This document shows, one piece after another, positions 8,462 to 17,411 of a stretch of 64,000 nt of DNA. Under the pieces are notes generated by a model. That model did no database searches, had not been told where the DNA came from, and saw only the letters and a list, made by a program, of their open reading frames with translations. Position 1 is the stretch's first letter; the number at the start of each line of letters is the position of its first letter. Both the position numbers and the translations under genes were made by a program. This stretch comes from Parabacteroides chongii (lineage in GTDB: Bacteria; Bacteroidota; Bacteroidia; Bacteroidales; Tannerellaceae), in assembly GCF_029581355.1 (NCBI RefSeq), contig NZ_CP120849.1, positions 3,628,501 to 3,692,500 on the forward strand, given 5' to 3'.

Positions 8462-9562
8462 ATGAAAATTACATTTGTTGTGGTGGATATCACGGCCAAA
8501 GCAGGGACGGAACGGACTACAACTTTACTTGCGAATACCTTGGTGAAAAAGGGGTATGAGGTATGTATTATTTCTTTGTTCAGAAGAAATAAATCTTTGG
8601 TTTTTTATTTGGAAAAAAAGGTTGATGTGTTATATATTGTCGATAAGGAATATTCTATCCGTCAGAGTATTTTTCAGAGGTTATTCCTGATAATTAAAGC
8701 TTTTTTCTCTTTTCAGAAAATGATTGGTCGAAATCATTGTGACTTGTTTATCGGTCAGAACTTTTTGGTAAATCTATTTTTGTATTTTTCCGGCTTCTCC
8801 GGTAAATCGGTGGCTTGCGAGCATAATTTGTACAATATATATCCTTCTCCCGTCCTTTTATTTAGAGAGTGTGTCTACAAATCGTTTTATAAGCTGGTTT
8901 CATTGACAAATAAGGATGCCTCTAAATTTACTAGAAGATTGAACAATGTGAAAGTCATACCGAACATGCTGACGTTTACAGTCGATAAAACTGCCGATCT
9001 GACATCAAAGAGAATACTGTCCATTGGACGTTTATCCGGTCAGAAGGGGTATGATTTATTATTGGAGGCTGTAAAAGATATATGGAAGGAGTATCCGGAG
9101 TGGCGTTTGGATATTTGGGGTGAAGGAGAAATGTATGATTATTTATCGGAAAAGATCCGGGTGTATCGTCTTGAGAAAAATGTTTTTCTGAAAGGGTATA
9201 CGAGTGATGTTATTACTGAGTATCTGTCATCATCGGTTTATGTCATGTCTTCCCGTTATGAAGGTTTCGGTATGGTTCTTACTGAGGCAATGTCGTGTGG
9301 ACTGCCTGTCGTCTCTTTTGATTGTCCGGAAGGTCCTGCTGATATTATTGGTGAAGGTCGGGGAATACTTGTTCCTCCTGAAAATATCGGGCAGCTGAGA
9401 GCCGGCCTTCTATCCCTGATGGGAAGCTATGAAAAGAGAAAAGAATACGCAGAAAAAGGGCGTTCGTTTGTACTTCAAAATTATAATTCCGAGGTGATCT
9501 ATGAAAAATGGAATGCTCTATTTCATTCATTTATCAATGAACGGAATAATATAAATCAATAA
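8462..9562 (+). CDS. Glycosyltransferase family 4 (group 1)
   Basis: A 366-residue GT-B glycosyltransferase. N-terminal sequence KAGTERTTTLLANTLVKKGY is the usual glycine-loop plus helix; the donor half has ILSIGRLSGQKGYDLLLEA, WRLDIWGEGEMYDYL, and MSSRYEGFGMVLTEAMSCGLP with the E-x7-E motif (EGFGMVLTE). Such enzymes often use UDP-GlcNAc, UDP-galactose or GDP-mannose; the donor here cannot be named. It starts three bases after the acyltransferase stop and is followed after 16 bases by the GDP-mannose epimerase. Confidence 0.87.
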   Translation: MKITFVVVDITAKAGTERTTTLLANTLVKKGYEVCIISLFRRNKSLVFYLEKKVDVLYIVDKEYSIRQSIFQRLFLIIKAFFSFQKMIGRNHCDLFIGQNFLVNLFLYFSGFSGKSVACEHNLYNIYPSPVLLFRECVYKSFYKLVSLTNKDASKFTRRLNNVKVIPNMLTFTVDKTADLTSKRILSIGRLSGQKGYDLLLEAVKDIWKEYPEWRLDIWGEGEMYDYLSEKIRVYRLEKNVFLKGYTSDVITEYLSSSVYVMSSRYEGFGMVLTEAMSCGLPVVSFDCPEGPADIIGEGRGILVPPENIGQLRAGLLSLMGSYEKRKEYAEKGRSFVLQNYNSEVIYEKWNALFHSFINERNNINQ

Positions 9563-9578
9563 TTTAAACTTAATTAGC

Positions 9579-10550
9579 ATGAAAACTGCATTAGTTTGTG
9601 GCGCCGGTGGATTTATCGGTAGCCATATGGTGAAGCGCCTCAAAAGTGAGGGGTATTGGGTAAAAGGTGTCGATTTGAAGTTTCCTGAATTTTCTCCGAC
9701 GGAAGCCGATGATTTTATGATCGGTGACCTACGTGACATCGACGTATGTAATCGTGCGGTCGATCGTAAGTATGACGAAATCTATCAGTTTGCTGCCGAT
9801 ATGGGGGGAGCCGGTTTTGTCTTTACCGGAGAGAATGATGCCGATATTATGCACAATTCGGTGATGTGTAATATTAATATGATGGATGTGGCTTATAAAC
9901 GAAATGCAGGTAGAATGTTTTACTCATCTTCAGCCTGTATCTATCCCGAACGCAACCAGATGGATGCCTTGCATCCTACCACTTCGGAAGATTCGGCTTA
10001 TCCTGCCGGACCGGACAGTGATTATGGTTGGGAGAAACTGTTCAGCGAACGTATGTATATGGCTTACCATCGTAACAAAGGGCTGGATGTGCGTATTGCC
10101 CGTTTCCATAATATTTTCGGTCCGGAAGGCACGTGGGAAGGCGGACGTGAGAAGTCACCGGCAGCTTTCTGCCGTAAGGTGGCTGAAACTCCCGATGGCG
10201 GAACGATCGAGATGTGGGGAGACGGTAATCAGACCCGTTCGTTCCTCTATATTGACGAATGCCTGGAAGGGGTACGTCGTTTGATGAGCCAGGACGAGTT
10301 TATGGGACCGGTAAATATCGGTTCGGATGAAATGATCAGCATTAACGGATTGGCCGAGATGGTGATGGGTATTGCCGGAAAGAAGCTGAATATCGTACAT
10401 ATCCCGGGTCCGTTGGGAGTCATGGGCCGTAATTCGGATAACCGTCTGATAAAAGAAAAATTGGGTTGGGCTCCGAATTGGCCTTTATCGAAAGGTATGG
10501 AACTGACGTATCGATGGATTAACGAACAAGTACAAAAACGTAATAAATGA
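9579..10550 (+). CDS. GDP-mannose 3,5-epimerase
   Basis: A 323-residue extended SDR enzyme. The match to plant GDP-D-mannose 3',5'-epimerase is unusually clear from memory of that family: CGAGGFIGSHMVKRLK (NAD site), QFAADMGGAGFV, YSSSACIYPE, DYGWEKLFSERM (YxxxK variant Y-G-W-E-K), ARFHNIFGPEGTWEGGREKS, AAFCRK, EMWGDGNQTRSFLYIDECLE, VNIGSDEMISINGLAEMV, and GRNSDNRLIKEKLGWAPNWP. The enzyme makes GDP-L-galactose (and GDP-L-gulose) from GDP-D-mannose, so the polymer probably carries an L-hexose. It overlaps the next glycosyltransferase by four bases, and that enzyme is a candidate user of the product. Confidence 0.9.
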   Translation: MKTALVCGAGGFIGSHMVKRLKSEGYWVKGVDLKFPEFSPTEADDFMIGDLRDIDVCNRAVDRKYDEIYQFAADMGGAGFVFTGENDADIMHNSVMCNINMMDVAYKRNAGRMFYSSSACIYPERNQMDALHPTTSEDSAYPAGPDSDYGWEKLFSERMYMAYHRNKGLDVRIARFHNIFGPEGTWEGGREKSPAAFCRKVAETPDGGTIEMWGDGNQTRSFLYIDECLEGVRRLMSQDEFMGPVNIGSDEMISINGLAEMVMGIAGKKLNIVHIPGPLGVMGRNSDNRLIKEKLGWAPNWPLSKGMELTYRWINEQVQKRNK

Positions 10551-11770
10551 ATATAGTTTGTATTTCACAGGTCTACTGGCCGGATACGACAACTATGGCA
10601 CAGCATCTGACTGATTTATGTGTCGTGTTGGTAAAACGCGGTCACCAGGTCTCTGTATATACAAGCCAGCATAATTATGAACACCCTGAAATCACATACC
10701 CGAAGTATGAGACACACAAGGGTGTTCATATTCATCGACTTGCAAATACGGGATTCGGTAAAAAACATAAGATAGGTCGTCTGATGGACGTCTTTAGTTT
10801 TAATGTGTTGAGTACTTTGAATATGTTTTCCCTGAAAAAGAAAACATGTGATCTTGTTATTGGCATGTCGACACCGCCGTTGCTGGCTTATTTCGGTTTG
10901 CATATCACCCGGATAAAGAAGATTCCATTTCTGTTTTGGGCTATGGACCTGCAACCGGAGTTGTCTATCGTGGCGGGTTATTTACAAAAAGACAGTACCG
11001 TAGCTCATTCCATGCAGAAAAAAGGAGATTACATATTCCGTTATTCGGATAAGATAATCGTACTGGATAAATATATGGAAGAGCATATTTATAATCGTTT
11101 GGGTTGTAAGCGTGATCATATAGACATCATACCGGTCTGGCCTGTTGTCGAAGATATTTACAAGGGTCGCAGGGAAGATAATCCGTACAGGATCAAACAG
11201 GGGTTCGGTGATCGGATTGTGATTATGTATTCCGGAAATCATGCGGTAATCCATCCTTTATCGACCTTGCTTCAGGCAGCTGTCAATCTAAAAAATGATC
11301 CCCGGTTTCTATTTGTACATATAGGTGGGGGAGTTCGTTTAAAAGAAGTATTGGAATACAAAGAAAAATATCGGTTGGAGAATGTGGTGACATTGCCTTA
11401 CGAACCGCGGGAAAATATACATAATTCTTTGGGATCGGCAGATTTGCAGGTGGTCGTCTTAGGGAACGGCTGTGTCGGTTATACGCATCCGAATAAAGTG
11501 TATGGGGCTATGTTTATCAAAAAGCCAATATTGTATATCGGTCCTGATCATTCTCATATAACGGATATACTGGATCATTGTCCCGGAAATATTTATGTTT
11601 CTCACGGAGAGTCGGATTTGTTGACACAAAAAATATTGGCGTTTGCCGAAATGAATGAGTCTGAACGGGAAGATATCGGGAAAAGGAATAGGACATATGC
11701 AGAAACATATTTGCATCCGGATATATTACTGGAAAAAATGGCAGAATCAATAGAAGCTGTATCATTATGA
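10547..11770 (+). CDS. WbuB-like glycosyltransferase, family 4
   Basis: A 407-residue GT4 enzyme resembling WbuB, the transferase of O-antigen clusters that adds an N-acetyl-L-hexosamine. It starts MNIVCISQVYWPDTTTMAQHL, has the GMSTPPLLAYFG block and FWAMDLQPELSI, and in the donor half IVMYSGNHAVIHPLSTLL and NKVYGAMFIKKPILYI. The conserved DLQPE and SGNH-type segments define this subgroup. It overlaps both neighbours by four bases. By analogy with WbuB and by position after the GDP-mannose epimerase, it may transfer an L-configured sugar, but this is only inference. Confidence 0.82.
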   Translation: MNIVCISQVYWPDTTTMAQHLTDLCVVLVKRGHQVSVYTSQHNYEHPEITYPKYETHKGVHIHRLANTGFGKKHKIGRLMDVFSFNVLSTLNMFSLKKKTCDLVIGMSTPPLLAYFGLHITRIKKIPFLFWAMDLQPELSIVAGYLQKDSTVAHSMQKKGDYIFRYSDKIIVLDKYMEEHIYNRLGCKRDHIDIIPVWPVVEDIYKGRREDNPYRIKQGFGDRIVIMYSGNHAVIHPLSTLLQAAVNLKNDPRFLFVHIGGGVRLKEVLEYKEKYRLENVVTLPYEPRENIHNSLGSADLQVVVLGNGCVGYTHPNKVYGAMFIKKPILYIGPDHSHITDILDHCPGNIYVSHGESDLLTQKILAFAEMNESEREDIGKRNRTYAETYLHPDILLEKMAESIEAVSL

Positions 11771-12723
11771 AAATAACAATTATCGGAGGTTCGGGCTTTG
11801 TGGGAACACGATTGTTGAAACTCCTGGAAGAGAGTTCATGCACATTGCAGAATATAGATAAGCGGCAGAGTTTATCTTATCCGAAAATCACTACGGTTGC
11901 CAATGTATTGGACAAGGAGAAACTGGTTTCTTCGTTGGCGGGAACGGATGTCGTTGTTTTGCTGGCTGCAGAACATCGGGATGATGTGTCTCCTGTATCC
12001 CTTTATTATGACGTGAATGTGGGAGGTATGCGTAATACGCTGAAAGCAATGGAAGCAAATGGAATCAAGCGGATTGTCTTTACCAGTTCGGTAGCCGTTT
12101 ATGGATTGAATAAGAAATGTCCGGATGAAAATCATCCGGCAGATCCTTTTAATCATTACGGGAAAAGTAAATGGGAAGCGGAGCAGGTGTTGCAGAAATG
12201 GTATCAAACTCATTCGGACTGGAATATAAATATAATCCGTCCGACGGTCATATTCGGTGAGCATAACAGAGGAAATGTTTATAATCTGCTCCGACAAATA
12301 TCGAGTGGCAAATTCCTGATGGTGGGGAATGGCAATAATAAGAAGTCGATGGCTTATGTCGGTAACATTGTAGCGTTTCTTGAATTCCTGATTACGGAAA
12401 AGACAGCAGGTTATAACATTTATAATTATGTGGATCAACCGGATTTTACCATGAATGAACTGGTTGAACATGTGAGTAAAGTCTTGAAGATACATATTCC
12501 GACAACTCATTTTCCTTTATGGCTGGGTATGTCGGGGGGATATTGTTTTGATTTGTTAGCCTTTTTATCCCGCCGAAAGCAAACGATCAGTTCTGTCCGA
12601 GTCAAGAAGTTTTGTGCTACGACCCAGTTTAGTGGAGAAAAAATGCTACAGTCTGGTTTTAAAGCTCCGTATACGCTAGGGGAGGGGTTGGCAAAGACAT
12701 TGGAGTTTGAGTTTTATAATTAG
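11767..12723 (+). CDS. NAD-dependent epimerase/dehydratase (extended SDR)
   Basis: A 318-residue extended short-chain dehydrogenase acting on a nucleotide sugar. The Rossmann motif GGSGFVGTRLL is at residues 7-17, followed by DVVVLLAAEH, the active-site serine region VFTSSVAVYGL and the catalytic YGKSK, then IIRPTVIFGE and NVYNLLRQISSGKFLMVGNG. Similar SDRs beside WbuB-like transferases reduce 4-keto-6-deoxy sugars or epimerise C4, but the exact reaction cannot be chosen here. The gene overlaps the upstream transferase by four bases and precedes neuB by 24 bases. Confidence 0.8.
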   Translation: MKITIIGGSGFVGTRLLKLLEESSCTLQNIDKRQSLSYPKITTVANVLDKEKLVSSLAGTDVVVLLAAEHRDDVSPVSLYYDVNVGGMRNTLKAMEANGIKRIVFTSSVAVYGLNKKCPDENHPADPFNHYGKSKWEAEQVLQKWYQTHSDWNINIIRPTVIFGEHNRGNVYNLLRQISSGKFLMVGNGNNKKSMAYVGNIVAFLEFLITEKTAGYNIYNYVDQPDFTMNELVEHVSKVLKIHIPTTHFPLWLGMSGGYCFDLLAFLSRRKQTISSVRVKKFCATTQFSGEKMLQSGFKAPYTLGEGLAKTLEFEFYN

Positions 12724-12747
12724 GAAGGTAACATAATAATCTAATAA

Positions 12748-13791
12748 ATGAAAAAAGAAATACAAATAACAGGCCGTCCTATCGGTCCTGACTATCCCCC
12801 TTTGGTCATAGCCGAGATGGGGATCAATCATGAAGGTTCGTTGGAAACTGCTTTCGAGATGGTGGATGCGGCTGCGCGTGCCGGAGTGGAAATATTGAAA
12901 CATCAGACGCATATTGTAGATGATGAGATGTGTGAAGCCGCTAAAAAGGTAATACCGGGTAATGCGGATGTTTCGATTTATGAGATCATGAAGCGTTGTG
13001 CTTTGTCGGAAAAAGAAGAGATTGCGTTGAAAGAATACGTGGAGTCGAAAGGTATGATATTCCTAAGTACTCCTTTTTCTCGTGCTGCAGCGGACCGATT
13101 GATGAAGATGAATGTACAGGCTTTTAAAATCGGGTCGGGAGAGTGTAATAATTATCCGTTGCTGGAACATGTTGCGCAGGCGCATAAGCCGGTGATCCTG
13201 TCAACTGGAATGAATACGATAGCCAGTATCCGCAAAGCGGTGGATATTTTCAATCGTTATCGTGTACCGGTCGCTCTGCTTCATACTACAAACCTGTATC
13301 CTACACCGTTTAACCTGGTACGTTTGGGTGCAATGCAGGAAATGGCTGAAGCTTTTCCGAATTGTGTGTATGGATTATCGGATCATACGACAAATAATTT
13401 GGCTTGTTTGTCGGCTGTCGCTTTGGGTGCTTCAATTGTAGAGCGTCATTTTACCGACCGGATGGACCGGAAAGGACCGGATATCTGTTGTTCGATGGAT
13501 GAACAGGCTGCGCGTGAACTGATAGAACAAAGCCGGATCATTCATTCAATGCGTGGTGGGCATAAAGGTCCTTTACCGGAAGAGCAGGTAACCATAGATT
13601 TTGCTTATGCTACCGTTGTCACGATTCGTCCGGTGAGAAAAGGGGAATGTTTTACAAAAGACAATATTTGGGTGAAACGTCCGGGAATGGATGGTATCCT
13701 GGCAGAGGCATATGATAGTCTGCTTGGGAAAAAAGCGTCAATGGATATAGAGAGTGATGTACAGTTATTATATGATATGATTGAGAAGTGA
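12748..13791 (+). CDS. neuB: Nonulosonic (sialic-type) acid synthase, NeuB family
   Basis: A 347-residue enzyme that condenses phosphoenolpyruvate with an N-acyl-mannosamine-type sugar to give a nine-carbon sialic-like acid. The NeuB TIM barrel starts [20 protein letters not shown], followed by [58 protein letters not shown] and YGLSDHT, with the metal and substrate residues typical of the family. The C-terminal 60 residues form the SAF antifreeze-like domain ([20 protein letters not shown]). Paired with NeuC downstream, the product is more likely N-acetylneuraminic or legionaminic acid than pseudaminic acid. No CMP-sugar synthetase is visible in the window. Confidence 0.88.
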   Translation: MKKEIQITGRPIGPDYPPLVIAEMGINHEGSLETAFEMVDAAARAGVEILKHQTHIVDDEMCEAAKKVIPGNADVSIYEIMKRCALSEKEEIALKEYVESKGMIFLSTPFSRAAADRLMKMNVQAFKIGSGECNNYPLLEHVAQAHKPVILSTGMNTIASIRKAVDIFNRYRVPVALLHTTNLYPTPFNLVRLGAMQEMAEAFPNCVYGLSDHTTNNLACLSAVALGASIVERHFTDRMDRKGPDICCSMDEQAARELIEQSRIIHSMRGGHKGPLPEEQVTIDFAYATVVTIRPVRKGECFTKDNIWVKRPGMDGILAEAYDSLLGKKASMDIESDVQLLYDMIEK

Positions 13792-13793
13792 AG

Positions 13794-14924
13794 ATGATGA
13801 AACGTGTGTTATTTGTAACCGGAACGCGTGCTGATTTCGGGAAGTTGAAATCGTTGATAAAGATTTTGGATGATCAACTGGATTTTGAAGTATCCCTGTT
13901 TGTAACAGGTATGCATATGCAGAGCTTGTATGGTGCTACCTACCGGGAAGTAGAACGTTGTGGTTGTAAGAATATTTTCAAGTTTCTGAATCTGACTTCA
14001 GAGTCGACTATGGATCTAACTTTGAGTAAGACGATCGATGGTCTGTCGACTTATTTGAAAGAGAATCCTGTCGACCTGATCGTGGTTCATGGCGATAGGG
14101 TGGAGGCACTTGCCGGAGCGATAACGGGAAGTCTGAACAATATTTTGGTGGCTCATATCGAAGGGGGAGAGTTGTCGGGAACGATCGATGAACTGATCCG
14201 CCATGCAATCAGCAAACTGAGCCATACTCATTTTGTAGCCAATGAGAGGGCAAAGAGTCGTTTAATGCAGATGGGAGAGTTGGAGCAGTCGATCTTTGTG
14301 ATCGGTTCTCCGGATATGGATATTATGTTTTCAGACAGTTTACCCGGGATTGAGGAAGTAAAAAGATATTATGAAATTCCTTATGATAAGTATGGGATTG
14401 TGATGTATCATCCTGTAACGACGGAATATGACCGGATAGAATATCACGTGAAGCAGTTGGTGGATGCTTTACTGGCGGATACCCATAACTATATTGTGAT
14501 CTATCCGAATAATGATTTGGGATCGCAGACCATATTGAAAGCTTACCGTCAGTTGAAAGGCAATTCGCGTTTCCGGTTGATTCCTTCCATGCGTTTTGAG
14601 TATTTCCTTTCGTTGTTGAAAAATGCAGACTTAATAGTCGGTAATTCCAGTGCGGGTATACGTGAGGCTCCTGCTTATCAGATACCTTGTGTGAATATCG
14701 GCAGTCGTCAGGATAACCGGGCTTCTTCTCCTTTTATTCATAATTGTAAAGAGGAGTCCGGTATGATATTGAGAACGATATCCGGTGTTGCACCTTCAAA
14801 GAACAGAGCAGAATATACTTTTGGAAAGGGAAATAGTGCCGGATTGTTTTTAGATGTTTTGAGGACTTTTACTTTCTGGAATATTTCAAAGCAAAAGCAA
14901 TTTAAAGATTTGAATATTGTCTGA
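13794..14924 (+). CDS. neuC: UDP-N-acetylglucosamine 2-epimerase, hydrolysing (NeuC/LegG type)
   Basis: A 376-residue enzyme releasing UDP and an N-acetyl-mannosamine-type sugar from a UDP-GlcNAc-type donor, the substrate for the NeuB-like synthase just upstream. Signatures: RVLFVTGTRADFGKLKSLI at the N-terminus, DLIVVHGDRVEALAGA, VAHIEGGELSGTIDELIRHA, ISKLSHTHFVAN, IGSPDMD, and NADLIVGNSSAGIREAPAYQ near the end. A GTG at 13788 overlaps the neuB stop, but ATG at 13794 or 13797 matches the family start better. It is the last gene of the capsule operon; a terminator follows 28 bases later. Confidence 0.88.
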   Translation: MMKRVLFVTGTRADFGKLKSLIKILDDQLDFEVSLFVTGMHMQSLYGATYREVERCGCKNIFKFLNLTSESTMDLTLSKTIDGLSTYLKENPVDLIVVHGDRVEALAGAITGSLNNILVAHIEGGELSGTIDELIRHAISKLSHTHFVANERAKSRLMQMGELEQSIFVIGSPDMDIMFSDSLPGIEEVKRYYEIPYDKYGIVMYHPVTTEYDRIEYHVKQLVDALLADTHNYIVIYPNNDLGSQTILKAYRQLKGNSRFRLIPSMRFEYFLSLLKNADLIVGNSSAGIREAPAYQIPCVNIGSRQDNRASSPFIHNCKEESGMILRTISGVAPSKNRAEYTFGKGNSAGLFLDVLRTFTFWNISKQKQFKDLNIV

Positions 14925-14951
14925 AGTTTATTTAACAAACAGTTAAAAGAG

Positions 14952-14992
14952 CAGGGATATTAGGTTTGATACCAATATCCCTGTTTTTTATT
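14952..14992 (+). terminator. Rho-independent terminator of the capsule operon
   Basis: A perfect 10-bp stem (CAGGGATATT at 14952-14961 with AATATCCCTG at 14974-14983), a 12-base loop and six T residues. It lies 27 bases after the neuC stop. The convergent creD gene ends at its right border, so it may also stop leftward transcription, though the T-run on that side is weaker. Confidence 0.9.
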
Positions 14993-16350
14993 TAATTAAA
15001 TTCTGTTAGTGGTTGTGATTGACTGTTTTCTTCTGTTTCTTCTTCCTTATACCAGTTTATTTTCCGGGAGAAGAACATAATGACTCCAAGTATGATAAAC
15101 AAACCGATACTTCCAATCAACAAGGCAACATCTTCCAGTTGCAGGATGACATAAAGGAAAATATATAATAAAGCCAGCATGCCTGTAAGTGCTCCGGTCT
15201 GCATCTTGTTTTTGAAGATGCTGTGTGCATAAGCAGTGATCAGTCCGATAGTCGCCAGGCTGGCAATCAGGTAGGCGTTGCCGAAGTTGATTTGTTCGGA
15301 GATGGACAGGAGAAGGCTATAGAACAGGATCAGAGCCAGGCCGACGAGCAGATACTGGATCGGGTGGATACGTTTTTTTGTCAGTATTTCAACAAAGAAA
15401 AAGACGACGAAGGTCAGGGCAATGAACATGATGGCATATTTGGCGGAACGCATGTTTTGTTGGTAATGGTTTACCGGATCTACGAGGTTAACACCGAAAG
15501 AAGCATCGTCGAATGAATTTGCCTGTCCGTCGATCCACATTTCCGGGATACTACGGTTGAAGCTGAGGATACTCCAGTCAGCTTCGAATCCCTTTTCAGT
15601 GATGGTATGTTCCGGGGTGAAGTTGCCGATAAAGCCGGGTGATTTCCAGTTGCCCGTTATATGGACTTTGGTTGTTTTTCCCATCGGGATGAAATTGATG
15701 TTGCTGCTGCCGTTTAGTTTTAGTTTGCAATTGAAGGTGAGCGGCTGGCCGGTTTGAAGGATTTCGGGGTCATTCAGCGGGATAGCCAGCATTTTGCCTA
15801 TCTGGGTATCCTGGTTGCCGGTGGTTTCGACTGGGTATTGTTTGTTATCCAGCCTGAAATCGATGTTGTCGGTTATTCCTCGAAGATCAGAAACTCCGAC
15901 AGCCAGATAAGCCTGATCCCAGTGGATGGCACTGTTTTCTATTTTGGGAAAACTTATTTTGTCGAAATTTCCGGTAATGTCTGTTTCACTTTTGTAAAGG
16001 ATCGTTTTGTATATCCCGTAGTATCTTTCTTCGGGGAATAATTGCGTATTGATATTCAGAGCTCCGGGTGTGATAGTCAGGACATGTTCCTGGTAGTGTG
16101 TTTTATTGTTCGAATCGATATGCGTAGTCGTATAGGGGATGGAGAGGACTGGTCCGCAGAAGGTTTGGGCGTTGCTCCATTTGGCATTGATCTTTTCGAT
16201 CGTTTCATTGCTTCTGTTTTGTCGTTCCCGGATCAGATCCTGAATCATTAATCCCGGTATGAGCAGAATGAGGGTCAGGAAGCCGATAACCATAGCCTTG
16301 AATGTGATAGACTGGTTGATTTTGCTTGCTTTCTTGATTGTTGTTTCCAT
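14992..16350 (-). CDS. creD: CreD-family cell-envelope integrity protein
   Basis: A 452-residue inner-membrane protein. It has one membrane segment near the N-terminus (AMVIGFLTLILLIPGLMIQD), the CreD signature RNETIEKINAKWSNAQTFCG in near form followed by GPVLSIPY, a large extracytoplasmic domain, and five membrane segments in the C-terminal 150 residues. The acidic, glutamate-rich tail is probably cytoplasmic. In enterobacteria creD is induced by CreBC and affects envelope stability; its biochemical role is not known. Here it follows a winged-helix regulator and a small membrane protein on the same strand and has its own copy of the operator found upstream of that pair. Confidence 0.87.
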   Translation of the reverse strand: METTIKKASKINQSITFKAMVIGFLTLILLIPGLMIQDLIRERQNRSNETIEKINAKWSNAQTFCGPVLSIPYTTTHIDSNNKTHYQEHVLTITPGALNINTQLFPEERYYGIYKTILYKSETDITGNFDKISFPKIENSAIHWDQAYLAVGVSDLRGITDNIDFRLDNKQYPVETTGNQDTQIGKMLAIPLNDPEILQTGQPLTFNCKLKLNGSSNINFIPMGKTTKVHITGNWKSPGFIGNFTPEHTITEKGFEADWSILSFNRSIPEMWIDGQANSFDDASFGVNLVDPVNHYQQNMRSAKYAIMFIALTFVVFFFVEILTKKRIHPIQYLLVGLALILFYSLLLSISEQINFGNAYLIASLATIGLITAYAHSIFKNKMQTGALTGMLALLYIFLYVILQLEDVALLIGSIGLFIILGVIMFFSRKINWYKEEETEENSQSQPLTEFN

Positions 16351-16380
16351 AAGTTTAACCTGTTTATATGATTAAAAAGT

Positions 16381-16397
16381 ACTTTGTGTTTCAAAGT
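16381..16397 (-). promoter_or_regulatory. Candidate operator upstream of creD
   Basis: Inverted repeat ACTTTG-TGTTT-CAAAGT, 31 bases before the creD start codon. The context AAAAAGTACTTTGTG, three bases, CAAAGT, one base, AATG is repeated almost exactly at 17336-17363 in front of the regulator gene pair. A site shared by both transcription units, with dyad symmetry, is what a dimeric winged-helix regulator would bind; binding by the product of 16413-16703 is inferred. Confidence 0.6.
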
Positions 16398-16412
16398 AAA
16401 TGGGTAAAAAAA

Positions 16413-16703
16413 TTATTTGATAAGTTCTTCCAATGCATCCAGGTGCTCCCGGAAACATTTTCTTCCTTCTTCGGTGATAGCATATTGGGTGTTGGGCTTC
16501 CGGCCGATGAATTGCTTGGTAGACTGGATATATCCGATCGTTTCCAATGCTTTCAAATGGCTTGCCAGGTTTCCGTCGGTCAACTCCATCAGTTGCTTCA
16601 TGGTGTTGAAGTCAGCTGATTCGTTTACCGACAGGATAGACATGATACCCAGTCGAATCCGGCTTTCGAAAGCTTTATTTAATTTGGACAGTATGTTTTT
16701 CAT
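16413..16703 (-). CDS. Winged-helix transcriptional regulator
   Basis: A 96-residue DNA-binding protein of the ArsR/MarR-like winged-helix superfamily (HTH_34-type). The sequence SRIRLGIMSILSVNESADFN is helix 1, TMKQLMELTDGNLASHLKAL the helix-turn-helix, and GYIQSTKQFIGRKPNTQYAI the wing. No effector domain is present. It overlaps the upstream membrane-protein gene by four bases and lies 62 bases before creD. This trio is a recurring arrangement in Bacteroidales; autoregulation through the dyads at 16381 and 17342 is likely but inferred. Confidence 0.85.
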   Translation of the reverse strand: MKNILSKLNKAFESRIRLGIMSILSVNESADFNTMKQLMELTDGNLASHLKALETIGYIQSTKQFIGRKPNTQYAITEEGRKCFREHLDALEELIK

Positions 16704-17323
16704 GCTTTCTTCAAGTCATATTTGATGTACATAGCCGTTCCGTAAATGATATGGCAGACTCCGAATCCGATTGTCCAAAGCAGGAGGCTCCAGTCGGGAA
16801 ACAAAGCGGCGATGATGCCCAATACGACTTCTGTCAGGCCCAGATAGTGGACTTCATCGAGAGTATATTTGGATACATTGATCAAGGCAAGACCATAAAA
16901 AACAAGTGTCATGGTGATTGCCATCTCCAGGTCGCCGCGCAACAGGAAAATAAGAGCAAAGATCCCTCCGGTAACGAGGGGGACACCAAGGCTGTAAAGT
17001 GTTCTTTTTATCAGGCTTTTGGAGGGCATCAGGTTCTTTTTGACTGACTTTTTCCAGGAGAAATAGATTCCGAAACAAATAGAAAAGAGCAAGACGGCCG
17101 CAGCATCCGTGATCAGCAAAGTGATCTCGCGGAACATCGCTTCGTGTGTCGTATTGAAGTCGGCATTTGCCGGTTCTCTTAGAATATGAAAGTAGGCGAG
17201 TGCTGCCCCGATGATCGCTATAACTCCGGCCGATATACCGGACAAACCGCTTAACGAAAGGAACTTGGATGATCTTTCCATCATCTCGCGAATGGCTTTT
17301 ATGTCTTCTACTTGTTTGTTCAT
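16700..17323 (-). CDS. Six-helix membrane protein of unknown function
   Basis: A 207-residue protein with about six hydrophobic segments (near residues 18-42, 66-90, 108-128, 134-152, 160-174 and 177-200). The N-terminal 15 residues are charged (EDIKAIREMMERSSK). No catalytic motif was seen. It is the first gene of the leftward unit with the winged-helix regulator (four-base overlap) and creD. A link to envelope stress or to sensing for the regulator is suggested only by this context. Confidence 0.75.
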   Translation of the reverse strand: MNKQVEDIKAIREMMERSSKFLSLSGLSGISAGVIAIIGAALAYFHILREPANADFNTTHEAMFREITLLITDAAAVLLFSICFGIYFSWKKSVKKNLMPSKSLIKRTLYSLGVPLVTGGIFALIFLLRGDLEMAITMTLVFYGLALINVSKYTLDEVHYLGLTEVVLGIIAALFPDWSLLLWTIGFGVCHIIYGTAMYIKYDLKKA

Positions 17324-17341
17324 ATACTTACAATAAAAAGT

Positions 17342-17358
17342 ACTTTGTGATGCAAAGT
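17342..17358 (-). promoter_or_regulatory. Candidate operator upstream of the regulator operon
   Basis: Inverted repeat ACTTTG-TGATG-CAAAGT, 19 bases before the membrane-protein start. It shares arms, spacing and flanks with the site at 16381-16397, so the two are almost certainly bound by the same factor. No perfect TTTG/TAnnTTTG promoter was found here; the dyad itself may overlay the promoter. Confidence 0.6.
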
Positions 17359-17411
17359 TAATGAGGATTCTGAAGATTCCAAATAAATGGAGAAGATTTT
17401 CTAAATATTAT

